Shown here: positions 1 through 8,838 of the stretch, in pieces
Layout: each line of letters starts with the position of its first letter
Numbering within the stretch: the first letter of the stretch is position 1
Assembly (NCBI GenBank): GCA_013289825.1
Contig: JABCZF010000001.1
Location: forward strand, 310,001-374,000
From: Acidobacteriota bacterium
Lineage (GTDB): Bacteria; Acidobacteriota; Terriglobia; Acidiferrales; UBA7541
Length of the DNA stretch: 64,000 bases
Direction of reading: 5' to 3'
Made by a program: the position numbers and the translations under genes
The notes under the pieces: generated by a model
The model's database searches: none
Told to the model about the DNA's origin: nothing
What the model saw: only the letters and a program-made list of their open reading frames with translations

Positions 1-1980
1 GTTGCGGTAATTTGGAGCATATAGAGAGGGATTCTTGGGGCAAGGTGGAGTATCTAGGGGGGCGATAAACGGTGTGTTGAACGAACCGGAGCCAAGACAC
101 GCGCCGTGAAACTGGTTCAAGTCAAATACCGTGGTGCGATTGTCCGGCACGTGCGCCACACCATAGTAGTCCCAGCGAACTCCGAGGCTCGCAGTGAACG
201 TTGGAGTCACTTTCCAATCGTCCTGAAAATACGGCATGTAGAAAGTACGCCGGTATTTATGGCAGCACCAGGGGGCGATGAAATCAAGTTTAGTCAGCTG
301 AGCCGCGACGAGGCTGAGACTGTCTCCAAAGTCCAGGTTGTTGTTCTCGGTCTGGCCTTGATTGAGTCGCACACGACGAATTTCCATTCCTGTCTTGAAG
401 GTGTGGCGACCGCGGGTCCACGTGAGATTGTCAATGAAGCCGAAGGTTGTTCCGACTTCAACGTCTTCAGAGTTGTTGTTAATCGACGTGAAGTTAGTAT
501 TGCTATTGACCGCGTAAGGAAGGACGCTAGCCTGGGGATTATGGAAAGGCGAGCGATTAACGTAGACCTTTGCCTCATTGAACAGATTAGCGGTGAAGAT
601 CTGCTGAAGCGCAATGAAGTAATTCGCGGGATGATTATAGATATGCTGCAGGTCAAAGAGTGGACTAATAGGCTGGTCGGAGTGGAGGATATCTCGCTGG
701 GCCCGGCCGTATAGGGTGATTTTGTCGCTGAATTTGTGATCGATACGCGTCAACGCCGTATCTTCGTGAATTCTAGTCGGCGTGGCATGAGTGAATTGAT
801 CGGTGTCACCGTCCGGTTGAAGGGCAAAAGCAGTGTCCGGGAAGACCAGTTTTGGTGCGCAGCCTCCCAAAGTTCCGGTCGAAGCCCGCCATGGGTAGGC
901 TTGGAGAATGGAGCACATTTGCGGGGAAGGTCCCACAAGCACCGGGGGAGTCTGCGAGTTGTCCGTTCTGCCGTTGACCAAAATATCCGCCTGAAGTTTA
1001 GCTGACGGAACAAATCCTTGTTGCGTGGTCGATTGCAGTTGACGAAGTCCTTCGTAGCTCGCGAAGAAAAACGTCTTGTCCTTAACGATCGGGCCGCCAA
1101 CGGTGAGACCGTATTGCCCCAGCCGGAAAGGGGGAATGGCCGGGTTTCCATTCAGGTCGAAATCATTGAAGTTGCGTGCATCAAAGACGGAATTCCTGAG
1201 GTAGCCAAATACTGTGCCGTGGAACTCATCGGTACCCGATTTGGTGATCACATTGACCTGCGCGCCGGCTTGCGTGCCGTACTCCGCGTCGTAAAGGGCA
1301 CTATTTACGCGGTATTCAGCGATGGCATCTTCGGAAATCTGCAAACGGACCTGGGATTTTTGAGCTTGCTCCTGGATGCCGCCAGCGTCTACTCCATCAA
1401 AATTGAAATTGTTGTCGTCGATGGCGCGGCCCGCGTACCGGATGGTGCGCTGATTACCCCCGCCATCGTCCTGAGCGAAAGGCGCCAGAAGAGTCAATGC
1501 GGACCAGTCGCGGCCGTTCACCGGCAGATTCGCGATCTGGACCGTATCAATTACCGTGGCGGCTGCGGCCGAGGTTCGCTCAGCGGGACCGGCCTCCGCC
1601 TTAATCTCGACTCTCTCCGCCACCTCGCCAACATCCAGAGAAACATCGAACGTATGCGTCTCGCCCACCTGCAGGGTCATCTGCTCGATCACTTTGGTCT
1701 TGAAGCTGCTGTTCGAGACCGTGACGGTGAATTGGCCGACGGGCAGACCGGGAAAACGGTAGTAGCCATTGGAGTTCGTTTTGCGTTCCTGGCTGATGCC
1801 GGTATCGACAGCCGTAACTTTGACGTCTGCACCGCTAATGGTCCCGCCACTCGGATCCGTTACCGTGCCCTCCAGCGTGGCGCGATCGGTCTGTGCAAAA
1901 CAAGCCGTCCCGCTGCACAACAGCGCGAAGGCTGCCAGGAATCGAAGAATTGAGTATCGTCGGCAATGCTTAAAACTCAT
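1..1980 (-). CDS. TonB-dependent receptor, Oar-like, C-terminus beyond window
   Basis: The frame is open from an ATG at 1980 to the window edge (660 codons, no stop), so the distal barrel is missing. Residues 1-30 are a signal peptide ending near CFAQ. They are followed by a carboxypeptidase-regulatory-like domain (ATLEGTVTDPSGG, then GYYRFPGLPVG), a plug domain with NLPVNGRDWS and FDGVDAGGIQ, and barrel-like sequence with VGGPIVKDKTFFFASYEGLR. This order is typical of acidobacterial Oar-like outer-membrane receptors, thought to take up large substrates such as oligosaccharides; the ligand cannot be read from sequence. It lies downstream of the two-component pair on the same strand, separated by 215 bases, so it may have its own promoter. 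Family call is firm, substrate unknown. Confidence 0.9.
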   Translation of the reverse strand, partial: MSFKHCRRYSILRFLAAFALLCSGTACFAQTDRATLEGTVTDPSGGTISGADVKVTAVDTGISQERKTNSNGYYRFPGLPVGQFTVTVSNSSFKTKVIEQMTLQVGETHTFDVSLDVGEVAERVEIKAEAGPAERTSAAAATVIDTVQIANLPVNGRDWSALTLLAPFAQDDGGGNQRTIRYAGRAIDDNNFNFDGVDAGGIQEQAQKSQVRLQISEDAIAEYRVNSALYDAEYGTQAGAQVNVITKSGTDEFHGTVFGYLRNSVFDARNFNDFDLNGNPAIPPFRLGQYGLTVGGPIVKDKTFFFASYEGLRQLQSTTQQGFVPSAKLQADILVNGRTDNSQTPPVLVGPSPQMCSILQAYPWRASTGTLGGCAPKLVFPDTAFALQPDGDTDQFTHATPTRIHEDTALTRIDHKFSDKITLYGRAQRDILHSDQPISPLFDLQHIYNHPANYFIALQQIFTANLFNEAKVYVNRSPFHNPQASVLPYAVNSNTNFTSINNNSEDVEVGTTFGFIDNLTWTRGRHTFKTGMEIRRVRLNQGQTENNNLDFGDSLSLVAAQLTKLDFIAPWCCHKYRRTFYMPYFQDDWKVTPTFTASLGVRWDYYGVAHVPDNRTTVFDLNQFHGACLGSGSFNTPFIAPLDTPPCPKNPSLYAPNYRN

Positions 1981-2033
1981 GGATCAGCCCCTTTTATCTT
2001 TCTAAATGCTTGGTAACAAACCCCCTACCGTGT

Positions 2034-2045
2034 CGGTCCGGACCG
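2034..2045. promoter_or_regulatory. 12-bp perfect palindrome upstream of the TonB receptor
   Basis: CGGTCCGGACCG reads identically on both strands and lies 54 bases before the ATG of the receptor at 1980. It could be an operator for that gene. A GC-rich palindrome of this length can also arise by chance in DNA of this composition, so confidence is low. Confidence 0.25.
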
Positions 2046-2195
2046 CCGGTCAACAACTCCTGAACTCAATGTTTTGCTTCTATCTAGCTGCAAACGCCAA
2101 GAACGAGCGATGAACGAAAATGAAGGAATTGTTAAATAGAAGCTGAATTTTTTTCAGATAGCGCAGTGTCCGCATGTTCTTGACATCCGATGGGT

Positions 2196-3587
2196 TTAGG
2201 GTTTCGCATGCACCGGAATCTGCACATGGAAAACCGAACCGGCCCCGACGGTGCTTTCGGCGGCAATGGTGCCGCCGTGCATCTCCGCGATCCAGCGCGC
2301 GATAGCCAGGCCCAGGCCCGCGCCTCCGGTATTCTTGGAGCGAGCGCGATCCACGCGGTAAAACCTGTCAAAGATGTTGTTCAGCTCTATTTCGGGAATA
2401 CCTGCGCCGGAATCGCGAACGGTAATTTGCGCGTGGCTATCTGATTGCGACAAAGCGATTTCGCACCGCCCTCCGCTAGGGCTGTATTTCACGGCGTTAT
2501 CCAGAAGGATCAGCAGCAAGCGGTCCACGGCAATGGCGTCCGCCTTGACCCAAACAGGCTCGGGCGGAGTCGTGACGGTCACATCGAGTGCTTTCTCCAG
2601 GCCGAGCAAGGCGGCGCGCTCTCGCGCTTTTTGTACGTGCGCAGAAAGATCCACAGGGCGCATCTCCATCCCGGCTGCTCCCGCGTCGGCCCGCGCCAGT
2701 GTCAGCAAATTTTCAAGCAGCTCAGAGGTGTCGACCGAAGTCTCGAGAATTGTGGATAAAGCCCGGCGATACTCCTCCTGGGTCCGGGGTTTCCGTAGTG
2801 TTATTTCCGCGGTAGCGCGAATCACAGCGACGGGCGTCCGCAAATCGTGCGATGCGTCGGCTGTGAACTGCGTAATCCTTTTGAAAGAAGCTTCAATGCG
2901 CGCCAGCATTGCGTTCAGCGTTTCTGTCAGGCGTCCGAGTTCGTCGCGAGCCCTCGGAACCTCCAGCCGGCTGGACAAGTTTTGTGCACCGATCAATCCA
3001 GCCGTCTCAATGATGCGCTTGACGGGGGCAAGAGACCTTCCGCTCAGCCAGTAACCTGAAAGCGAAGCCAGCAAGACCAGCAGAGGCAGGATCTCTTTTT
3101 CCATCAGCCGGAAATGATCGAGCGCTTGATCAAACGGCTCTGTCGGGACCGCGGCATGAATCTCGTAAACTTCGCCGCCGGTAGTGACGCGCTGTAGTGC
3201 AATGCGGTACTGCGAAGCGTCAAGGTTGGTTGTGGCAAACCAGACATCTGCGTCCACGATTTGCGGCAACGCCGGAGAAATCCGCAGGAACTGCTGCGAT
3301 CGGAATATCCAATGGCCATTCGAGCCGGCCACCTCGAAAAGCGCCCCATTCGCCCAAAGGTCCGCAAGCCCGCTCAGTTCTTCGCGCAGTTTGCTTTCCC
3401 CACGCAAGGAGGAATTGGCCAAAACAAGACGCCGGACAGTTTCAAGATTCGTGCGGGAAGCATTGTCAACCGTGGCTTCAATGCTGCGCCGGAACCCGAG
3501 ATCGCTCACCCAAAAGAACGCAACGAACGACAAGGCCAGAACTACAAAGTAGAGGACCGTGAGGCGCGCGCGAATCGGCAAATTCAT
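2196..3587 (-). CDS. Two-component sensor histidine kinase (HAMP, HisKA, HATPase)
   Basis: Inner-membrane sensor kinase of 463 residues. One membrane segment spans about residues 9-28 and a second about 166-183; the ~135 residues between them form a periplasmic sensing domain of unknown ligand. A HAMP linker follows, then the H-box ASHDLRTPVAV with phospho-acceptor His247. The ATP-binding domain shows the N-box LLDNAVKYSPSGG (about 362-373), DSGAGIPE (about 392) and GGAGLGLAIAR (about 421). Length and order fit the OmpR-partner kinases. Its start overlaps the stop of the upstream response regulator by four bases (ATGA type), so the two are co-translated partners. Confidence 0.95.
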   Translation of the reverse strand: MNLPIRARLTVLYFVVLALSFVAFFWVSDLGFRRSIEATVDNASRTNLETVRRLVLANSSLRGESKLREELSGLADLWANGALFEVAGSNGHWIFRSQQFLRISPALPQIVDADVWFATTNLDASQYRIALQRVTTGGEVYEIHAAVPTEPFDQALDHFRLMEKEILPLLVLLASLSGYWLSGRSLAPVKRIIETAGLIGAQNLSSRLEVPRARDELGRLTETLNAMLARIEASFKRITQFTADASHDLRTPVAVIRATAEITLRKPRTQEEYRRALSTILETSVDTSELLENLLTLARADAGAAGMEMRPVDLSAHVQKARERAALLGLEKALDVTVTTPPEPVWVKADAIAVDRLLLILLDNAVKYSPSGGRCEIALSQSDSHAQITVRDSGAGIPEIELNNIFDRFYRVDRARSKNTGGAGLGLAIARWIAEMHGGTIAAESTVGAGSVFHVQIPVHAKP

Positions 3588-4264
3588 GAAGCAGCCTGGC
3601 TCCCCACCGAATACCCGAAACCGCGGTGCGTGTGAATCAGTTTCTTATCTGTGCCGTCCTCCATCTTCTTCCGGAGCAGCCGGACGAAAGCCTCGACGGT
3701 ATTTTCACCAACGTCACGGCGATTGCCCCACACCGCGTCCAAGATCGCGCATCGCGACAAAACGCGGCCCGGATTCCTCACCAGCAGCTCGAGCAGCCGG
3801 AATTCGGTGAGGGACAGATAGATCTCCTGTCCCCTGCGGAAAGCGCGGTAGGAATTCACATCCAGGACGAGATCTTCGAATTCCAGGACATTTTTTGGCC
3901 TAGCGGCTGTGCGGCGCTGCAAGGCGCGGATGCGCGCGAGCAATTCCACGAACGAAAACGGTTTCGTAAGGTAGTCGTCGGCCCCCGCGTCGAGCCCGGC
4001 GACGATATCGGGCAGCGCGTCACGCGCGGTAAGCATGAGCACAGGAACAGTGTTGCCGCGAAGGCGCAGTTGTCGCGCGACCTGCAACCCATTCATTCCG
4101 GGAAGCATTACATCCAGAAGAATCAGGTCGAAGGTGGTATCGCCGGTCTGTCGGAGGGCCGCACGGCCGTCCGCGGCTCGCGCGACGTTGTACGATTCCT
4201 CCCGCAGCCCATGCACCAGCACATCCGCCATGAGCTCATCGTCTTCCACGACCAAAATGTTCAT
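3584..4264 (-). CDS. OmpR-family response regulator
   Basis: 226 residues with an N-terminal receiver domain and a C-terminal winged-helix DNA-binding domain. The acidic pair is in VVEDDE (residues 5-10), the phospho-acceptor is Asp51 in LILLDVMLPG, and the conserved lysine is in YLTKPF. The C-terminal half shows LTEFRLLELLVRNPGRVLSR and the terminal THRGFGYSVG, typical of the OmpR/PhoB effector domain. It is the first gene of a pair with the histidine kinase, overlapping it by four bases. The regulated genes cannot be read from sequence; the TonB receptor downstream is a candidate by position only. Confidence 0.95.
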   Translation of the reverse strand: MNILVVEDDELMADVLVHGLREESYNVARAADGRAALRQTGDTTFDLILLDVMLPGMNGLQVARQLRLRGNTVPVLMLTARDALPDIVAGLDAGADDYLTKPFSFVELLARIRALQRRTAARPKNVLEFEDLVLDVNSYRAFRRGQEIYLSLTEFRLLELLVRNPGRVLSRCAILDAVWGNRRDVGENTVEAFVRLLRKKMEDGTDKKLIHTHRGFGYSVGSQAAS

Positions 4265-4675
4265 GGGAAGATCTCATGGGGATTCTAGGCTCAGTTTTAT
4301 GAACGCCCGGTGAACCTTCCGTTACAACTCGATTGCAGTCTAGGCGCCGTCTCTTGAGGAGAACCCGTGCCGAAGATCTCCCTGGTCGCATTCTTTGAAG
4401 GGCCACAGCCCAAGCAACTCAAGCATTTGGTTTTGCATGCCCTGAATCAGCGAGGATCGCGTTTGTTCTGGAGTAAAGCGCGTGAGCGGAGTGCTCGCCG
4501 AGTCTGCTAGTAGAATCGAGGCCAGGGTAAGCACCGTCATCGCCTGCTGCAAGTCGGTCGGATTCACGGTGATGGAACGTACGCAGATTCAGCGCGTCGC
4601 TGTTCACGCCTTCGAAAAATCGGCATACTGGCACGTATACACTCACGTGGAATTCCGAACCATGCTGGTCGCCAG
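4265..4675. other. Intergenic region between two-component pair and dinB
   Basis: The response regulator runs leftwards and dinB rightwards, so this interval should carry divergent promoters. Apart from the doubtful 75-residue frame, no RNA gene, repeat or strong promoter was seen. Confidence 0.5.
4340..4567 (-). CDS. Doubtful small hypothetical protein
   Basis: A 75-residue frame starting with GTG, with no visible Shine-Dalgarno sequence. The predicted protein has no cysteine motif, signal peptide or clear membrane segment, and no family was recognised. Its composition is not absurd for a protein (MTVLTLASILLADSAS, then FTPEQTRSSLIQGM), which is the only reason it is listed. It lies upstream of the response regulator on the same strand. 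It may equally be random open frame in the 411-base interval between the two-component pair and dinB. Confidence 0.25.
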   Translation of the reverse strand: MNPTDLQQAMTVLTLASILLADSASTPLTRFTPEQTRSSLIQGMQNQMLELLGLWPFKECDQGDLRHGFSSRDGA

Positions 4676-5743
4676 ATGAGCGTTCGCAAAATCGTTCACA
4701 TCGATATGGACGCATTTTATGCGTCAGTTGAGCAGCGGGACGATCCGCAACTGAGGGGCAAACCTGTAGTGGTAGCTTGGCGCGGCAGCCGCTCGGTCGT
4801 TTGTGCCGCTTCGTATGAGGCCAGACGTTTCGGCGTTCGCTCTGCCATGCCAGCAATTCGCGCCGAACGGCTGTGCCCCCACGCTGTTTTCCTACCTCCT
4901 GATTTTCCACGTTACCGGGCCGTCTCACGTCTCGCACGCGAAATTTTCAAACGCCACACCGATCTGGTGGAGCCGCTATCCCTTGATGAGGCTTACCTCG
5001 ATGTGACGGAGAACAAGACTGGTTTGCCGACCGCCACACGCGTGGCGCGCGCCATTCGCGAACAGATTCGCGAGGAATTGAATTTGACGGCCTCAGCCGG
5101 CGTCGCGCCGAACAAATTTCTCGCGAAGATCGCTTCTGACTGGCGAAAACCGGATGGGCTCTTCGTCATCCAGCCGGAAGCGGTGGATTCATTTTTATTG
5201 CCTCTGCCTGTGGGGCGTTTGCATGGGGTGGGCAAGGTGACAGAAGAAAAGCTGAAGAGCCTTGACGTAGAAACGGTGGCGGATTTGCGAAAGCTGGATC
5301 TATCCATACTCGAAGGCCGCTTCGGTCGCCAGGGTGTGCGCCTCTACGAGTTGGCCCGAGGGGTCGACCAAAGCGAAGTTATCCCAGACAGACCGACGCA
5401 GTCGGTTTCGGCCGAGGACACCTTTGAGCACGACGTACAGTTGAGCGAGACCGAACCGATGATCCGTCGTCTCGCGGAAAAAGCCTGGACCGCTTCGCGC
5501 AAGGAAGTGCGTGTCGCACGCACGGTGATCCTCAAACTGAAAACCAGCGAGTTCAAGATTCTCACGCGTAGCCACACGCCCCACGCACCGCCCTCTTCTT
5601 GTGAGGAATTGACGGACATCGCCCTGTCGCTACGGGAGCGTATTGAGCTGAGTCCAAAGCAACGCTTTCGCCTGGTGGGCGTTGGGCTTAGCAACTTTCG
5701 CGATCCCGATGAGGCAGCTGCTGAGCCGGCTCTCTTCGCCTAG
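4676..5743 (+). CDS. dinB: DNA polymerase IV (Y-family translesion polymerase)
   Basis: 355 residues, normal length for Pol IV. The catalytic carboxylates are in HIDMDAFYASVEQRD (Asp10, Asp12) and SLDEAYLDV (Asp104, Glu105). The steric-gate region FYAS, the finger/palm motif YEARRFGVRSAMP and the helix-hairpin-helix region GVGKVTEEKLKSL are all present, followed by a little-finger domain. It performs error-prone synthesis past damaged DNA in the cytoplasm. The C-terminus PALFA is only a weak match to the usual beta-clamp-binding motif. The ATG was chosen because MSVRKIVHIDMD is the usual family N-terminus, although the Shine-Dalgarno is weak. It appears to be a single-gene unit. Confidence 0.96.
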   Translation: MSVRKIVHIDMDAFYASVEQRDDPQLRGKPVVVAWRGSRSVVCAASYEARRFGVRSAMPAIRAERLCPHAVFLPPDFPRYRAVSRLAREIFKRHTDLVEPLSLDEAYLDVTENKTGLPTATRVARAIREQIREELNLTASAGVAPNKFLAKIASDWRKPDGLFVIQPEAVDSFLLPLPVGRLHGVGKVTEEKLKSLDVETVADLRKLDLSILEGRFGRQGVRLYELARGVDQSEVIPDRPTQSVSAEDTFEHDVQLSETEPMIRRLAEKAWTASRKEVRVARTVILKLKTSEFKILTRSHTPHAPPSSCEELTDIALSLRERIELSPKQRFRLVGVGLSNFRDPDEAAAEPALFA

Positions 5744-5973
5744 CCGGATTGGCAGCTTGTTGCGTACTCCTTTCATCGGGTGGTTCGCGAGCACGGCCGC
5801 GCCTACCCCTAACGCAAAGCGCTGACGCCCTTCGGCGGGACAGTCTCGAGGCTTGGCTTCTCGCGCGTTTTGTTTTCCAGCCCAACGCAAAAAAGGGGAC
5901 CTGTACCGTCGGACGGTGTTGTCTTCGCGCCAGGGCCAGTTCGGCTTTCGCGGCGGTCTGCGATACTTGGAGA

Positions 5974-7104
5974 ATGATCCGTCGATGCATCTTGGTAGCG
6001 TTGCGCCTCGCAATGGCCTCGGCGGCGCTCGGCCAGAAGGTCCGGCCGGTCTCTGCGGAAACGCCCGGACCGCGTCCCATCGCCAGAACAGAGGGTCGCA
6101 AGATTCTCGCTACCATTCCCATGATAGACGCCGAGTCCGCATCCGAAACGGACTGTTCCCACCTAGTTCACGACGTTTACGAGCAAGCCGGGTTTCCATA
6201 CGACTACGTCAGTTCTCGCGAACTCTACATCGGCAGCACAAATTTCAGGGGTGTGCGCGCGCCCCAAGCGGGCGACCTAGTTGTTTGGCGCGGCCATGTG
6301 GGCATCGTAATCGATCCCCAAGAACACTCCTTCTTCAGCTCCGTGCGTTCCGGTCCGGACACGCAGTTTTACGACTCGCCCTACTGGCGGTCGCGTGGTA
6401 TCGCTCGTTTCTTCCGCTATATAACCGAGAAGCCGCTTCGTTCCGGCCGAACGCTCGAAGCTACGCGTCACGCGGTCCAGCAACCTCTGCAGGCCGCCAA
6501 CCGCAGTTCGGAGAATCGACCACCTTCCAGACTGCCTAAGCCGGCACCTCGGCCCGCGTCGAACTCTGCCCCTGCAGCTGAAACTTCCAGTTCAGCAACC
6601 GCCGAGACTCCTCGAGAGATCGTTCTGCAAGTGGCCCGAAAAAATCCTTCGCCAGACGAAGTCCTAGCCGCATTTGTTGAAATGAATCAGGATTCCGGGG
6701 AATCCCTGCGCACGCGCAGTCTGAACAGTCCCGGCAAACCCATAATCGTTTACCGTGAGGTGCGCGTCTCGGCAATGCACATCAAGGGCAAGCGCGGAAC
6801 TGCGCTCGTTCGGATCGAATCGTTAGGCGCTCCTCCGAATACGCAAACCGGCTCACCGCCCCGCTGGAAAGAACAGTCTCTGGAATTCGAGAAGACGAAA
6901 AGAGGCTGGGTGATGAGTCCCATCCAGGAAGCTGCCTACGTCAAGCGTGAAGTTGCTTTGCAAGTTTTGTCGGCTCGGCTCGCGGAGCTCGCGCAAAACA
7001 CGGAGGCAACTCCGGAACAGGAACGCGAGCAGAAACAGATCATCCGCTTCCTGAATTTGCTGGTTACCGACGATGCCAACCCGGCGTCAGCGCAGAGTAA
7101 TTGA
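5974..7104 (+). CDS. Secreted NlpC/P60-like cysteine hydrolase
   Basis: 376 residues from the ATG at 5974, chosen because it begins a signal-peptide-like stretch (MIRRCILVALRLAMASAALG); the longer frame upstream has no such feature. The first domain carries the NlpC/P60 signature: nucleophile Cys61 in TDCSHLVHDVYEQAG and His108 in PQAGDLVVWRGHVGIVID. Such enzymes cut peptide stems of peptidoglycan in the periplasm or outside. A Pro/Ala/Ser-rich linker follows (about 165-225), then a C-terminal domain of about 150 residues of unrecognised family ending in charged, helical sequence. It follows dinB on the same strand after 230 bases. The catalytic assignment is by motif; the third catalytic residue was not identified with confidence. 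Confidence 0.8.
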   Translation: MIRRCILVALRLAMASAALGQKVRPVSAETPGPRPIARTEGRKILATIPMIDAESASETDCSHLVHDVYEQAGFPYDYVSSRELYIGSTNFRGVRAPQAGDLVVWRGHVGIVIDPQEHSFFSSVRSGPDTQFYDSPYWRSRGIARFFRYITEKPLRSGRTLEATRHAVQQPLQAANRSSENRPPSRLPKPAPRPASNSAPAAETSSSATAETPREIVLQVARKNPSPDEVLAAFVEMNQDSGESLRTRSLNSPGKPIIVYREVRVSAMHIKGKRGTALVRIESLGAPPNTQTGSPPRWKEQSLEFEKTKRGWVMSPIQEAAYVKREVALQVLSARLAELAQNTEATPEQEREQKQIIRFLNLLVTDDANPASAQSN

Positions 7105-7187
7105 GACGCGAAAGGCGAAGAACCAACCCGGCGCACATACCCGGATGGTCATACCACCAGGTAGTTCATGAGGCGGCTATCTATCCG

Positions 7188-7850
7188 TTAGGACGTCAGC
7201 CTTTTCCATAGCTGTTCGGATGGGACGGCCCTTAAGTCGCGCCGACTCTTGGCCCGCATTTTCGAAAGAATATTCGATAGATGGAACTTTACGGTGCTCA
7301 CGCGGATTTGCAAAAGCTCGGCAATCTCTCTGTTTGAGAGACGAATGCGCACGAGTTCGAGAATCTCATTTTCCCGGGGGGTGGTTGTCTGACAATCCCG
7401 AGTGTCTTTCCGAAGCACAGAGGCTGCCTCACGCAGGAATTCCAGAAATGCGTCGTGTGGAACCCAGAACTCATTGGCGACAACAAGAAAAATCGCCCGA
7501 ACTAACGCGCGGGACACATCAGCGTGCGGTACGTACCCATGGGCGCCCATCGCCAGAAGTTGCACGATTCCTTCATTGGATTTCTCGTAGTCCAATATCA
7601 CGAATCTCGGGTCTGAGCTGCGAGGTCGCAGGTGCCGAATACACTCGCCGAGTGGTACGTCGAGACCGCATTGGTCGACGACGAAAACGGTGTTCCCCCG
7701 CTGGAGTGGCGAACTGAGCATGAATTGCTTGAGGGTTAGCGCGCGGATTAGGCGCTCTCTCCTTAGAACCTGGCAAAGATATGCCTCCGCGAGACAGTTC
7801 TGGGCTATCACGCAAACCTGGACGGCAGCCCGTGGGAAAATCTGACCCAT
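7188..7850 (-). CDS. LuxR/NarL-type response regulator with atypical receiver
   Basis: 220 residues. The start is placed at the ATG at 7850 because GGAGG lies five bases before it; a longer TTG frame has no such site. The C-terminal LuxR helix-turn-helix is clear: TPRENEILELVRIRLSNREI followed by AELLQIRVSTVKFHLSNILS. The N-terminal part has the rhythm of a receiver domain (VFVVDQCGLDVPLG, then GAHGYVPHADVSRALV). However, the position usually held by the conserved lysine is His/Ala and the first acidic pair is not visible. It may therefore act without phosphorylation or bind another signal. No kinase gene is adjacent. Confidence 0.85.
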   Translation of the reverse strand: MGQIFPRAAVQVCVIAQNCLAEAYLCQVLRRERLIRALTLKQFMLSSPLQRGNTVFVVDQCGLDVPLGECIRHLRPRSSDPRFVILDYEKSNEGIVQLLAMGAHGYVPHADVSRALVRAIFLVVANEFWVPHDAFLEFLREAASVLRKDTRDCQTTTPRENEILELVRIRLSNREIAELLQIRVSTVKFHLSNILSKMRAKSRRDLRAVPSEQLWKRLTS

Positions 7851-8268
7851 TTCGGCCTCCGGCGACAACACTAACGTCAATAAGCTCAACGCTCAGAATA
7901 ACCGAGTGAAGAACCGACCCGTACACCTTCTCGAAGAACGAAAGTTACGAGAGTATGCTACTCGGGACGGCGGACTGTCAACCTGCTTCGTATATTGCCC
8001 CGCCTTTCGGTCGAGTCTGGCCCCGCCTTTCGGTGGGGTTCTACACTCCTCTTAACAGGGGTTGTGTCCCCTTTGTCCCTGTCCGTAGTGTAGGAATCCG
8101 TCTTTTCCATGCGTGGCAGGTACACTTGGGGCGCCCATCAGGGCCATTTTGGACATGCTGGGCGATGTGAGCATCGCTGCAGCAGGTGGACAGTTTGTTC
8201 GAAGAGTTCAATGGGGATATCCAAGCGTATTGATAGTGTCCGAGGAACCGTCGGGAGGGAGCGAAAAC
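7851..8268. other. Intergenic region with a 15-bp direct repeat
   Basis: Leader of the LuxR-type gene (leftwards) and of the small gene at 8269 (rightwards). The only structure seen is the repeat described at 7997-8034. Other open frames here lack ribosome sites. Confidence 0.4.
7997..8034. repeat. Two 15-bp direct repeats, second inside a hairpin
   Basis: GCCCCGCCTTTCGGT occurs at 7997-8011 and again at 8020-8034 with an 8-base spacer. The second copy runs into GGGG so that CCCC(8021-8024) and GGGG(8035-8038) can pair around CC/GG. It could be a regulatory repeat or a decayed terminator; no T-run follows. Confidence 0.4.
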
Positions 8269-8475
8269 GTGACCCCTGCACGCACTGAACGATCTGACGC
8301 GAGCAGTTCCCCACGGCACTCGAATCAAGTAGTGGAAATGAAACTGCAATTGGCCCAAGCGACGGATATGCTCGCAGAGCTATATGAACTCTTAGAGAAG
8401 TACGCTCCAACCTGGTACACCCAGCACCACCACGAAAAAGCCGAGTCCACCTTGCGGCTGGTGAAAAAGGTTTGA
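8269..8475 (+). CDS. Small conserved-looking hypothetical protein
   Basis: 68 residues starting at GTG 8269, selected because GGGAGGGAG lies seven bases upstream. The frame is open further upstream, but that part has no ribosome site and reads like noncoding DNA. The N-terminal third is polar and probably disordered; the rest is helical and charged (MKLQLAQATDMLAELYELLE, then KYAPTWYTQHHHEKAESTLR). There is no signal peptide or metal motif apart from a His3 cluster. It resembles short helical proteins seen in acidobacterial genomes, but no family name can be given. Confidence 0.5.
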   Translation: MTPARTERSDASSSPRHSNQVVEMKLQLAQATDMLAELYELLEKYAPTWYTQHHHEKAESTLRLVKKV

Positions 8476-8838
8476 AGAGCCAACAGGCAACAGCACTCCA
8501 CACGCGGGAGGTTCCGAAACGAGAAGAAACAGAGTGATTAACTTCCCAACCGGCGTTTCCCTCTGGAGAGAGCTTAGGAACGCAAAGCATGTAACATTAC
8601 CGGGGGCTTTGGAAAGTACGTTTGAAAGACCAGACCGAGCTTTCGGTGGCTGCAGCGCAATTCTGGAGTCGTCAACCACTGGATAGGCGATCTAGAACAC
8701 TTCGGGCCGAACAGACCGGACCTGACTCGGGTACCGCGAGCCAAAGCAAGTGTTGACGGCAAGCCCAACAAGTCCGACCATCTCTGTCGGCGCGCTCACA
8801 CGCATATTTCATCTCTCTTGCCAGAGGAGCCTCTCAAC
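8476..8838. other. Intergenic region, nothing recognised
   Basis: Between the small protein and the metallo-beta-lactamase-fold gene, both rightward. It should hold the promoter of the latter. No repeat, RNA or plausible gene was seen. Confidence 0.4.

Noticed and set aside
1018..1953. 311-codon plus-strand frame opposite the first TonB receptor
   Set aside because: It is the antisense shadow of a clear receptor gene with signal peptide and plug domain.
4482..4679. 65-codon frame directly before dinB
   Set aside because: It overlaps the dinB start without a ribosome site, and no similarity was recognised.
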